13,231 nucleotides of DNA from ZLKRG08 sp046091905 (GTDB taxonomy: Bacteria; Actinomycetota; Actinomycetes; Nanopelagicales; Nanopelagicaceae). The notes beneath the pieces are model-generated. The model made no database searches, was not told the DNA's origin, and saw nothing but the letters and a program-made list of their open reading frames with translations. This document shows positions 6,900 through 13,231 of this stretch, piece after piece (within the stretch, counting starts at the first letter, position 1; each line of letters opens with the position of its first letter). The position numbers and the translations under genes are program-made. The stretch is taken from contig JBJTCN010000012.1 in NCBI GenBank assembly GCA_046091905.1, positions 1 to 13,231 on the forward strand. The letters run 5' to 3'.

Positions 6900-7562
6900 G
6901 TGGCGAGCAATTTCTTCGAAGCAATCTTCTTCGATATGGATGGTTTAACCGTAAATTCAGAGCCACAATGGTTAGAGGCAGAGAGTGAGCTAACTGCACC
7001 ATTTGGCTATCAATGGACCACGGAAGATCAGGCTTATTGCCTTGGCGGTCCATTATTAAAAGTTGGTCAATATATGTCCGATGTGACCGGTGGCTCGCAA
7101 GATGGCGATAGTTTTCATCGCGCAATTATCGAATTAATGATCGAGAAAGTCAGTGTTCAGGCAGAATTTATGCCTGGTGCCAAAGAGTTAATAAAAAATT
7201 TAAGTATCTCGGGTGCGCCGCTGGCGCTAGTTTCAGCGAGTCCAAGAGGAATCGTCGATGCAGCTTTAAAACATCTACAACCAATACCGTTCAAAGCAAC
7301 TATTTCATCGGACGATGTTCAATTTACGAAACCAGATCCAGAAGGTTATCTAAAAGCTGCGCAACTTTTAGCGGTTGATATTAGAAATTGTTTAATTTTG
7401 GAAGACTCCGCAACCGGCGTGGCAGCTGCCAGAGCAAGTGGTGCCAAGGTAATTGCGGTGCCACACCTAGTCAAGATTGAACCAGATTTTCAAACTAAAG
7501 TAATTAACTCGCTAGAGGAGTTAAGTGTCGATGTGTTGCGAGAGTTCTACTTTAATTGGTGA
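6900..7562 (+). CDS. HAD family hydrolase (beta-phosphoglucomutase-like subgroup)
   Basis: 220-residue cytosolic phosphatase-type protein of the haloacid dehalogenase superfamily; the substrate is unknown. Motif I is FFDMDGLTVNSE with nucleophile D12 and acid/base D14; the more usual forms are DMDGTLVDSE or DMDGLLVDSE, so the D-to-N change after V is mildly odd. The C1 cap spans roughly 20-90. Motif II is LVSAS with S112, motif III is K144 in FTKPDPEGY, and motif IV is E168-D169 in LILEDSATGV. All residues needed for phosphoryl transfer are present. Translation starts at GTG, chosen from the leaderless -10 box and the family N-terminus. The last 11 bases overlap the end of the RecB-like nuclease gene. 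Confidence 0.9.
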   Translation: MASNFFEAIFFDMDGLTVNSEPQWLEAESELTAPFGYQWTTEDQAYCLGGPLLKVGQYMSDVTGGSQDGDSFHRAIIELMIEKVSVQAEFMPGAKELIKNLSISGAPLALVSASPRGIVDAALKHLQPIPFKATISSDDVQFTKPDPEGYLKAAQLLAVDIRNCLILEDSATGVAAARASGAKVIAVPHLVKIEPDFQTKVINSLEELSVDVLREFYFNW

Positions 7563-8307
7563 AGGCGGGACAGATATTTTTAAATCCGCACCAATCGCAT
7601 AGCCGACTCTTCTGAGTTGGCCAGTAATCTTTCGCTATTGACACTTTTATATCTGCGCCAACCTGTAGTGCCTTCTTTTCGGTGAGTAAAAGTTCATTCT
7701 CGGTAGGCGAGTTCTTCAGTACTTGTTGATTGCCTAAATAGAGAAGCTGGAGCAATTTTGGGATCTCGCCATGAATTCGATACCAAAGTAGTCCGTAAAA
7801 ACGTAATTGAAATAGCGCCTTCTCTTCAAACCCTGGTTTTGGTGATTTACCAGTCTTGTAATCAACTATTCGAACTTCACCGGTAGGTGCAATATCGATG
7901 CGATCTACATATCCATGTAACTTTAGAGAATCTACCTCTGCTAATTCCAAGTGCGCTTCCATGTGAGTGGGATTAAAGGTTTGGGGATCTTCCAGCGCGA
8001 AATATGATTCCAATAGCGCATGCACTCGATCTAGCCATTCCTTATCGTTAAATACTGCTGAGGATAATTCCGGATCAGCTTCTTTCTGAATTTGCCAATG
8101 ATGGGCCGAACGCGATATCGCTCGCTCTAAAGTCCGTTCAGTAATCGCTTCTGCAAGCAGCTCTTCCAAAATGGTGTGTACCAAAGTGCCTCGCGCTGCA
8201 TCTAAGCTAATTGGTTCAGGTAATTTTTGGATGACTCGATAGTTATATAACTGCGGGCATTGTTGATATTCACTGATACGGCTAGGCGAGAGTCGAATAA
8301 CTTCCAT
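7552..8307 (-). CDS. RecB-family PD-(D/E)XK nuclease with predicted iron-sulfur cluster
   Basis: 251-residue stand-alone nuclease domain related to the C-terminal part of RecB/AddB, without any helicase. Nuclease residues are H44 in GTLVHTILEE, D135 in GYVDRID, D149 and K151 in RIVDYKTGK and Q167 in FQLRFYGLLW. Four cysteines, C17 in QCPQLYNYR and C237, C240 and C246 in LCDWCGFKNIC, fit the 4Fe-4S staple of AddB-type nucleases. The same gene type sits next to trmI in mycobacteria, so the context is conserved. A role in DNA repair or processing is likely, but the partner protein is unknown. The -10 region is weaker than for its neighbours. Confidence 0.9.
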   Translation of the reverse strand: MEVIRLSPSRISEYQQCPQLYNYRVIQKLPEPISLDAARGTLVHTILEELLAEAITERTLERAISRSAHHWQIQKEADPELSSAVFNDKEWLDRVHALLESYFALEDPQTFNPTHMEAHLELAEVDSLKLHGYVDRIDIAPTGEVRIVDYKTGKSPKPGFEEKALFQLRFYGLLWYRIHGEIPKLLQLLYLGNQQVLKNSPTENELLLTEKKALQVGADIKVSIAKDYWPTQKSRLCDWCGFKNICPAFTN

Positions 8308-8313
8308 GATCGG

Positions 8314-8324
8314 ACTTAAACCTA
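8314..8324 (-). promoter_or_regulatory. Possible -10 region of the RecB-like nuclease gene
   Basis: On the minus strand TAGGTT (8324-8319) ends 11 bases before the ATG at 8307, and an overlapping, poorer TTAAGT (8319-8314) ends 6 bases before it. Neither is strong. The 48-base gap to trmI must hold both promoters. Confidence 0.3.
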
Positions 8325-8343
8325 GCCTAGTGAAAGCTTCGCC

Positions 8344-8349
8344 TAAGAT
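8344..8349 (+). promoter_or_regulatory. -10 box of trmI and the operon behind it, leaderless type
   Basis: TAAGAT ends 6 bases before the GTG at 8356. It is probably the main promoter for trmI-pafB-pafC and possibly the genes beyond. Confidence 0.5.
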
Positions 8350-8355
8350 AGGCGC

Positions 8356-9222
8356 GTGGGTACAAATAGTGGATTTTTCGCAAGTGGGGATCGAATTCAG
8401 TTAACTGACAATAAGGGTCGCCAATACTCTTTTAATATCACGCCAGGAAAAGAGTTCCACACTCATCAGGGATTCATAAAGCATGATGAATTAATTGGAA
8501 TGCCCGAAGGTAGCATCGTCAGTATAAATTCCACTACGGGAGTGGCGCAAAAATTCATGGCCTTTAAACCGCTATTAACTGATTATGTTTTAACAATGCC
8601 TCGCAGTGCGACCATTGTTTATCCAAAAGATGCGGCTTTAATTGTGGGTTTCGCCGATATCTTTCCTGGTGCTCGAGTATTAGAAGCTGGAGTCGGATCA
8701 GGTGCGCTCACTCTCTCTCTGCTTCGTGCAGTTGGACCATCTGGTTCAGTTCATTCTGTCGAACGACGTGATGAGTTTGCCGCAAATGCAAAATCAAATG
8801 TTGAGCATTACTTTAATGGCTTGCCAAATAATTGGAAATTAACAATTGGTAGTTTGGAAGAGCAAGAGCTAGCGCAACAGTACGACCGCGTAATCCTGGA
8901 TATGTTGATGCCCTGGGAATGTATTGATCAAGCTGCAAAGGTTCTGGTGCCAGGTGGCGTTTACATGGCTTATGTTGCAACAACTACCCAGCTTTCAAAC
9001 GTCGCAGAGGCGTTAAAGAAAGATGCTCGATTCACTGAGCCGGAGAGTTTTGAATCGTTAGTTAGACCTTGGCATCACGATGGTTTGGCGGTACGCCCTG
9101 AGCATCGAATGATTGGACACACTGGTTTTCTTATCTTTGCCCGACGGATTGCTCCGGGAACCGAATTACTACCAAGAAGACGTCGACCTTCGAAGGGTGC
9201 ATATGGCATCGGAGAAGAATGA
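8356..9222 (+). CDS. trmI: tRNA (adenine-58-N1)-methyltransferase
   Basis: 288-residue enzyme that methylates N1 of A58 in the tRNA T loop using S-adenosylmethionine; the family acts as a tetramer. The N-terminal beta domain (about 1-75) is followed by a Rossmann methyltransferase domain. The SAM-binding loop is LEAGVGSGALT (109-119), E136 in SVERRDE binds the ribose, and D182 in LDMLMPWE is the catalytic-site aspartate. The basic tail RRRRP followed by KGAYG is a hallmark of actinobacterial TrmI. The start is GTG, supported by the -10 box 6 bases upstream. Its last 20 bases overlap pafB. In many actinobacteria the next genes would be mpa/arc and the Pup system; here they are absent. Confidence 0.93.
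   Translation: MGTNSGFFASGDRIQLTDNKGRQYSFNITPGKEFHTHQGFIKHDELIGMPEGSIVSINSTTGVAQKFMAFKPLLTDYVLTMPRSATIVYPKDAALIVGFADIFPGARVLEAGVGSGALTLSLLRAVGPSGSVHSVERRDEFAANAKSNVEHYFNGLPNNWKLTIGSLEEQELAQQYDRVILDMLMPWECIDQAAKVLVPGGVYMAYVATTTQLSNVAEALKKDARFTEPESFESLVRPWHHDGLAVRPEHRMIGHTGFLIFARRIAPGTELLPRRRRPSKGAYGIGEE
9192..9197 (+). promoter_or_regulatory. Ribosome binding site of pafB
   Basis: GAAGGG lies 5 bases before the ATG at 9203, inside the 3' end of trmI. It decides the pafB start over the upstream in-frame ATG at 9113 and the GTG at 9197. Confidence 0.55.
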
Positions 9223-10126
9223 ACGGCTAGTTAATTTAACGATTGCGCTGCTTGCTACCAAGAAGTACTTAACCAAGGCGCAAATATTTAACGCAGTTGC
9301 TGGATACGAAGGTAGTAGCGAAGCAACAGATCGCATGTTCGAACGCGATAAAGAAGAGCTACGCGCCTTAGGTATTGAAATAGAGATGAAGAGTATCGAT
9401 CCATTATTCGATGATGAGATTGGCTATCGAATTTTGCCTGAACGCTATCGTTTTGATTTGGGTAATTTAAGCGCTGAAGAAGTATCGCTGCTAGCTCTTG
9501 CTGCCGAAGCTTGGAAGGAGAGCGCGCTTTCAGATCTTGCTCGCTCAACCTCAGTGCGTTTGCAATCGCTAGGCATAAATGCAGATTTCTCTGATCTGCC
9601 ACTTACGCCAACCATCGCAGATGTGCCAGCCAACATCACGGATATCTTGGAGGCTATTGAAGCTAGCAAGGTAATTCAAATCAAATACCTCAACGCCGAA
9701 GCTGAAATTGAGGATAAAAAATTGGCGCCACTTGGAATCTATTCACAACAAGGCAGATGGTATTTGTATGCGATTGATCAAGATAAGAATGCGCAACGCA
9801 GCTATCGCTTAGATCGCATCGATGGCACGATTTCCAAAAGCAGGCAGAGCTTCCAGAAGCCTGAGTTTTCTCTACCAAAGAACCATTTCCCAGCTGTAGA
9901 GGTGCTCTTCAAAATTCGCAGAGATTATTCATTAGAGCTAACTTCTAACGCCTTAGTGCTCTCGGAAGATGAGGAGTGGTTGACCTGTAAGCGCTCCTTT
10001 ATCTCTGAAGATTTCGCGGTGAGTCAATTACTTAGATTCTCACCTAACGTAGTGGTGCTACAACCGATTCAAATCGTTAGCGCGGTTACTAAATCATTAA
10101 ATGAATTGGCGAAGCTCCATGGCTAG
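9203..10126 (+). CDS. pafB: PafB, WYL-domain transcriptional regulator
   Basis: 307-residue regulator. With PafC it forms the PafBC activator of the LexA/RecA-independent DNA-damage response known from mycobacteria. An N-terminal winged helix-turn-helix (about 1-65, opening ERLVNLTIALLATKKYLT) is followed by a linker and a WYL domain. The WYL triplet is W186-Y187-L188 in GRWYLYAID, followed by the RSYRLDRI motif (199-206). The start ATG at 9203 has GAAGGG upstream and matches family N-termini. It overlaps trmI by 20 bases and pafC by 8, so the two partners should be made together. pafA, the Pup ligase gene that usually precedes it, is missing. Confidence 0.93.
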   Translation: MASEKNERLVNLTIALLATKKYLTKAQIFNAVAGYEGSSEATDRMFERDKEELRALGIEIEMKSIDPLFDDEIGYRILPERYRFDLGNLSAEEVSLLALAAEAWKESALSDLARSTSVRLQSLGINADFSDLPLTPTIADVPANITDILEAIEASKVIQIKYLNAEAEIEDKKLAPLGIYSQQGRWYLYAIDQDKNAQRSYRLDRIDGTISKSRQSFQKPEFSLPKNHFPAVEVLFKIRRDYSLELTSNALVLSEDEEWLTCKRSFISEDFAVSQLLRFSPNVVVLQPIQIVSAVTKSLNELAKLHG

Positions 10127-10949
10127 TAATCCGCGTTTAACACGTCTGATTGATCTTGTTCCGTTTATCTCTCAACATCAGGGTATTTCAATCTCCGAAC
10201 TTGCAAAGCGATTCGGGGTATCGGTAGCTGAAATTGAAAAGGACCTCTGGCTGCTTTATATGTGTGGTCTTCCAGGTCAAACACCACTTGAATTAATGGA
10301 ATTTGAATTCGAGGATGGTTTCGTAACTGTCCGAAATGCGGACGAGCTAAGAACTCCTCGCTCGCTTACTCAAACCGAGATCGCAACTCTAATAATTGGA
10401 TTAGAGATTCTGCATAGTCGTGGTAGCGCTGCCGCAGGTTCCTTGAAGGAGCGTTTAGTAAAGAAGCTAAATGCCAAGGTAGAATTCCAGCCTTCGGTGA
10501 CTCAAATTTTGCTCCCAGAGATTACCGATGCAATTCAGAAGAACCGAGTTCTTAGTATCAAATATCAAGGTAAAGTGCGTGAGATAATCCCATTTGAAAC
10601 TTATCGAGATGGTAGCGAACATTACCTACGTGCTTTCTGCAAATTGGCTAACGATCGCAGAACATTTAAAATCTCTAAGATTGAAGAGTTGCAAGTTCTG
10701 GAGCGCTCGGAGCTAATCCCTAATCACGTTCCCACAAATAGTGAACCTTTTATGACTCGAATCAAGGTGCACCAGAGCGCAAGGCGCGTCCGCGAGCTAC
10801 TAGGCGCGCTCGACGATATTCAATACTTCTCAAAGGAATGGTTGTTGTCACAAGTTCTAGCCCTAGGAGGAGCGGTTGAATTACTAGACCCCGAACTACG
10901 AGCCTCGTTATTGGCTCGAATCCAGGCTAGCCAAAATCAATATCTCTAG
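10119..10949 (+). CDS. pafC: PafC, WYL-domain transcriptional regulator
   Basis: 276-residue partner of PafB. The helix-turn-helix spans about 1-60 with the family marks PRLTRLIDLVPF and DLWLLYMCGLPG; the WYL-like region is about 135-200. The WYL triplet reads HYL (168-170) and the following motif is RRTFKISKI, so the tryptophan is replaced, as far as the eye can align it. The protein is about 40 residues shorter than the mycobacterial one as I recall it. The ATG at 10119 overlaps the pafB stop (ATGGCTAG); an earlier in-frame ATG at 10101 would add six residues unlike the family. It is followed after 12 bases by tatA, the usual actinobacterial order. Confidence 0.92.
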   Translation: MASNPRLTRLIDLVPFISQHQGISISELAKRFGVSVAEIEKDLWLLYMCGLPGQTPLELMEFEFEDGFVTVRNADELRTPRSLTQTEIATLIIGLEILHSRGSAAAGSLKERLVKKLNAKVEFQPSVTQILLPEITDAIQKNRVLSIKYQGKVREIIPFETYRDGSEHYLRAFCKLANDRRTFKISKIEELQVLERSELIPNHVPTNSEPFMTRIKVHQSARRVRELLGALDDIQYFSKEWLLSQVLALGGAVELLDPELRASLLARIQASQNQYL

Positions 10950-10955
10950 TAATCT
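10950..10955 (+). promoter_or_regulatory. -10 box of tatA, leaderless type
   Basis: TAATCT starts immediately after the pafC stop codon and ends 6 bases before the tatA ATG, with no Shine-Dalgarno sequence between. tatA-tatC may therefore be transcribed separately from pafBC. Confidence 0.45.
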
Positions 10956-10961
10956 TTAGCC

Positions 10962-11144
10962 ATGTTTTTACGCGAACCTACTCATATCCTCTTATTAGTA
11001 TTAGTGCTTGTTATTCTCTTTGGGGCAAAGCGACTACCTGACTCTGCAAAGTCGGTAGCGAAATCTCTTCGCATCTTTAAATCAGAAATGAAGGATGGGA
11101 AAGAGGAACCTAAAGAGGACAAGAAGGATTCTCAAGACAACTAA
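10962..11144 (+). CDS. tatA: Sec-independent protein translocase subunit TatA
   Basis: 60-residue membrane protein that oligomerises to help folded proteins with twin-arginine signals cross the cytoplasmic membrane. One transmembrane helix (about 7-20) is followed by the FG hinge (F20-G21) in LFGAKRLPD, an amphipathic helix (about 24-43) and a short, strongly charged lysine/acidic tail. It is short even for TatA: the N-terminus has only six residues before the membrane helix. tatC follows after 3 bases. No tatB-like gene lies here. Confidence 0.95.
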   Translation: MFLREPTHILLLVLVLVILFGAKRLPDSAKSVAKSLRIFKSEMKDGKEEPKEDKKDSQDN

Positions 11145-11147
11145 CTC

Positions 11148-11915
11148 GTGGCTAGTACAACCGGCGGCGCTATGCCGCTTCTTCAGCATCTAGCCGAATT
11201 CCGAGAGCGAATTTTCAAATCCGCAATCATAATTAGCGTTGGATTCGTGGTTAACTGGTTTTTTTATAACCAGATTGTTCAGAAATTGGCCGAACCGGTT
11301 TGCGATTTAAACTTAGCGCAACGAAATGGTTCGGAGCAGTGTGGTGCGCTCTATATAAACGGCGTACTTGGTCCAATCAATCTGCAAATCAAGGTTTCTC
11401 TAATTGCTGGACTGATTGTCACTGCGCCACTTTGGATCTACCAATTGTGGGCCTTCGTCTCACCAGGTTTACATAAGCACGAAAAACGAAGAGCCTTCTA
11501 CTTTTTAACCGCAGCTACGCCATTTTTTGCTGGTGGCATCACGCTTGGATATCTGATTCTTCCGGTTGCAATCCGAGTGCTCTTTGGCTTTACGCCAAGT
11601 CAATTACAGAACTTGATTAACTTTGGGGACTATCTTGATTTCGTATTAAGAGTCATCCTGCTCTTCGGTCTAGCTTTTGAACTACCAGTTTTCTTGGTGA
11701 CTCTAAATCTTTTAGGCGCAGTATCGGGATCTGCTATTTTGAAACATTGGCGAGGATGGGTATTTGGGATCACGGTATTTATTGCCGCATTCACTCCATC
11801 TGCCGATCCATTGACCATGATGCTCCTTGCGATTCCGTTATACATTCTCTATTTTGCAGCCGGCGGAATAGCACTACTTAACGATCGTAAACGCCGTGTG
11901 GCTATTAGCGATTAA
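11148..11915 (+). CDS. tatC: Sec-independent protein translocase subunit TatC
   Basis: 255-residue polytopic membrane protein, the receptor for twin-arginine signal peptides. Six membrane helices are visible near 25-42, 82-104, 118-140, 164-186, 202-217 and 223-244. Conserved marks are HLAEFRER (14-21, signal-binding E17), the WIYQLWAF segment followed by PGLHKHE, FGLAFELPVF (173-182) and FTPSADP (215-221). The start is GTG; an ATG eight codons on is possible, but the GG-x-M-x-L-x-x-HL lead-in resembles actinobacterial relatives. The C-terminus is basic and short. Its last 20 bases overlap the lipid kinase gene. Confidence 0.95.
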   Translation: MASTTGGAMPLLQHLAEFRERIFKSAIIISVGFVVNWFFYNQIVQKLAEPVCDLNLAQRNGSEQCGALYINGVLGPINLQIKVSLIAGLIVTAPLWIYQLWAFVSPGLHKHEKRRAFYFLTAATPFFAGGITLGYLILPVAIRVLFGFTPSQLQNLINFGDYLDFVLRVILLFGLAFELPVFLVTLNLLGAVSGSAILKHWRGWVFGITVFIAAFTPSADPLTMMLLAIPLYILYFAAGGIALLNDRKRRVAISD

Positions 11916-12756
11916 TCCCACCAGCGGTCGTGGCAAGGGCGCTCGGGTAGGGCAGCAGGTTTCAAACTTTCTTGCTGATCGCAAAGCTGAATACAGATTA
12001 ATTACCGGTGCTAACGCGCTACAACTACAAGAAAATTTAAGGCGGGAAGTTGCATCTTGCTCAGGCATAATTGCAGTTGGCGGCGATGGATTGATGCATA
12101 TGTGTATCCAAATCACGGCTGCTACTAATTTGACGTTGGTTCCGATTCCTGCCGGAACTGGAAATGATTTCGTCAGAGCGTTGGGCTGGAACCCTGATAA
12201 ACCGCTAGAACCCTTATGGAGAGCGCTTAACTCTGATTCTGTCCGAATTGATTTAGGCAGCGTTGATGGTGAATTCTTCGGCGCTATTGCATCTACCGGT
12301 TTTGATTCCTTAGTAAACGAACGTGCCAATCAGATGAAATGGCCAAAAGGTCCTGCAAAGTACAACGTTGCAATGGCAATTGAATTGCCGAAATTCAAAC
12401 CACTTGAATATAAGTTTGTTATAGATGGCAAAAGTTATGAACGGGAAGCAATGTTGATTGCGGCGGGAAATGGCTCTTCTTACGGTGGGGGAATGCTGGT
12501 CTGTCCAAATGCAGACATGAGCGATGGTCTGATTGATTTGATGATTCTAAATCCAGTTTCTAAGCGCGAATTTATTCAAATTTTCCCATCCGTCTACGAA
12601 GGTAAACACATCGAACATCCACAGGTAGAGATAATTCAAGCCAAAGAGATCTACCTAGAATCTAACGCGGTTTGCTATGCAGATGGTGAACGTATCGGTC
12701 CGTTACCCGCCACCATTTCAGTTGCCGAATCATCGCTATCTACATGGAAGAGTTAA
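11896..12756 (+). CDS. Diacylglycerol kinase family lipid kinase
   Basis: 286-residue DagK/YegS-type kinase that probably phosphorylates diacylglycerol or a related lipid at the inner membrane face; the exact lipid is unknown. Motifs are NPTSGRGKG (7-15), the nucleotide-binding GGDGLMH (62-68, with L where T or N is more common), PAGTGNDFVRALG (85-97), STGFDSLV (133-140), GNGSSYGGG (191-199) followed by SDGLIDL, and the catalytic DGE (263-265) near the C-terminus. The start is GTG inside the end of tatC; no later start would keep the NPTSG motif. The end overlaps the helicase gene by 13 bases. Gene order tatC, kinase, helicase is common in actinobacteria. Confidence 0.92.
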   Translation: MWLLAINPTSGRGKGARVGQQVSNFLADRKAEYRLITGANALQLQENLRREVASCSGIIAVGGDGLMHMCIQITAATNLTLVPIPAGTGNDFVRALGWNPDKPLEPLWRALNSDSVRIDLGSVDGEFFGAIASTGFDSLVNERANQMKWPKGPAKYNVAMAIELPKFKPLEYKFVIDGKSYEREAMLIAAGNGSSYGGGMLVCPNADMSDGLIDLMILNPVSKREFIQIFPSVYEGKHIEHPQVEIIQAKEIYLESNAVCYADGERIGPLPATISVAESSLSTWKS

Positions 12757-13231
12757 CTCCTGCCCAGCGCTTAGCTGCAGTCAAACAGAAGCATAAGCAC
12801 CCGAAAGCAACGGCCTTCTTTGAAACCTTTGATTTTGACATGGATCAATTTCAAATTTCTGCTTGCCATTCAATAGAAGATGGCAAAGGGGTCTTGGTTG
12901 CAGCTCCCACCGGTGCAGGTAAAACTATCGTTGGCGAATTTGCGGCCTTTTTAGCCACCGAACAAGGAAAAAAATGCTTCTACACCACGCCTATAAAAGC
13001 GCTTTCGAATCAGAAGTATCAAGAGTTTGTAGATCGTTTCGGTGAAGAACGAGTTGGACTCTTAACTGGCGATAACAGCATCAATAGCGATGCTGATATT
13101 TTAGTGATGACTACCGAAGTGCTTCGCAATATGTTGTATACCAATTCCGCCGCGCTAATTAATCTCGGCTTTGTAGTTATGGATGAGGTTCACTACCTGG
13201 CAGATAAGTTTCGCGGCGCAGTTTGGGAAGA
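12744..13231 (+). CDS. helY: HelY-like DEAD/DEAH-box superfamily 2 helicase (3' end cut by window)
   Basis: The first 162 residues of an ATP-dependent helicase of the Ski2/Mtr4-like HelY group; full-length members are around 900 residues, so most of the gene lies beyond the window. Visible are a Q-like lead-in (FDMDQFQISAC, about 31-41), Walker A APTGAGKT (54-61), motif Ia PIKALSNQKY (83-92), the TGD segment near 108-110, motif Ib TTEVLRNM (123-130) and motif II DEVH (147-150). The DEVHYLAD form is typical of the Ski2-like group. The ATG at 12744 overlaps the lipid kinase gene by 13 bases. Role: RNA or DNA unwinding, substrate unknown. The start is supported by its short, charged family-like N-terminus. 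Confidence 0.9.
   Translation, partial: MEELTPAQRLAAVKQKHKHPKATAFFETFDFDMDQFQISACHSIEDGKGVLVAAPTGAGKTIVGEFAAFLATEQGKKCFYTTPIKALSNQKYQEFVDRFGEERVGLLTGDNSINSDADILVMTTEVLRNMLYTNSAALINLGFVVMDEVHYLADKFRGAVWE

Noticed and set aside
9113..9202. Upstream extension of pafB from the ATG at 9113
   Set aside because: The added 30 residues overlap trmI deeply and do not resemble PafB; the ATG at 9203 has a GAAGGG site and a family-like N-terminus.
9337..9344. GTTCGAAC palindrome as a LexA (SOS) box
   Set aside because: It lacks the 4-base spacer between half sites and lies inside pafB codons, away from any start.
11874..12329. 151-codon open frame on the minus strand
   Set aside because: It lies opposite the lipid kinase and tatC end, whose protein motifs are clear; its translation is low complexity and resembles no family.
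1..13231. CRISPR arrays, insertion sequences, prophage or toxin-antitoxin genes
   Set aside because: No repeated spacer pattern, transposase motifs, terminal inverted repeats or accessory-type genes seen; the window is core chromosome with conserved gene order.

Overview
The window reads as a compact chromosomal segment of a low-GC, streamlined actinomycete. Gene content and order are classic actinobacterial: the mycothiol ligase mshC, a histidine-phosphatase/DUF3090/SCO1664 trio, trmI, pafB-pafC-tatA-tatC and a HelY-type helicase. Base composition looks moderate to low in GC. There is no intergenic stretch longer than about 80 bases, and most neighbouring genes touch or overlap. The freshwater acI lineage (Nanopelagicales: Planktophila/Nanopelagicus) is the best guess. 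That placement is an inference from style and gene order, not a database result.

Layout. From 1 to 668, on the minus strand, lie apt (3' end cut by the window) and a tRNA-Leu(GAG). From 750 to 2984 an M20 metallopeptidase and an aldo/keto reductase converge with abutting stop codons. From 3034 to 6046 runs a plus-strand cluster: histidine phosphatase, DUF3090 protein, SCO1664 kinase-like protein, then mshC. PAC2 protein (minus) and a HAD hydrolase (plus) diverge from a 28-base gap; mshC and PAC2 overlap tail to tail by 27 bases. A RecB-like nuclease (minus) ends inside the HAD gene. From 8356 to the window end runs one plus-strand operon: trmI, pafB, pafC, tatA, tatC, a diacylglycerol-kinase-family lipid kinase and a helY-like helicase (3' end cut).

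Functional themes are purine salvage (apt), the mycothiol thiol cofactor (mshC), tRNA supply and modification (tRNA-Leu, trmI), DNA-damage regulation and DNA/RNA handling (pafBC, RecB-like nuclease, helicase) and export of folded proteins (tatA, tatC).

Two points stand out. First, trmI runs directly into pafB with a 20-base overlap. In many actinobacteria the mpa/arc, dop, pup, prcB, prcA and pafA genes of the Pup-proteasome system lie between these two, so the whole block appears to be missing here while pafBC is kept. Second, almost every gene that opens a transcription unit has a TANNNT-type -10 box ending 6 or 7 bases before its start codon. This is the signature of leaderless transcripts, and it also helps choose several start codons.
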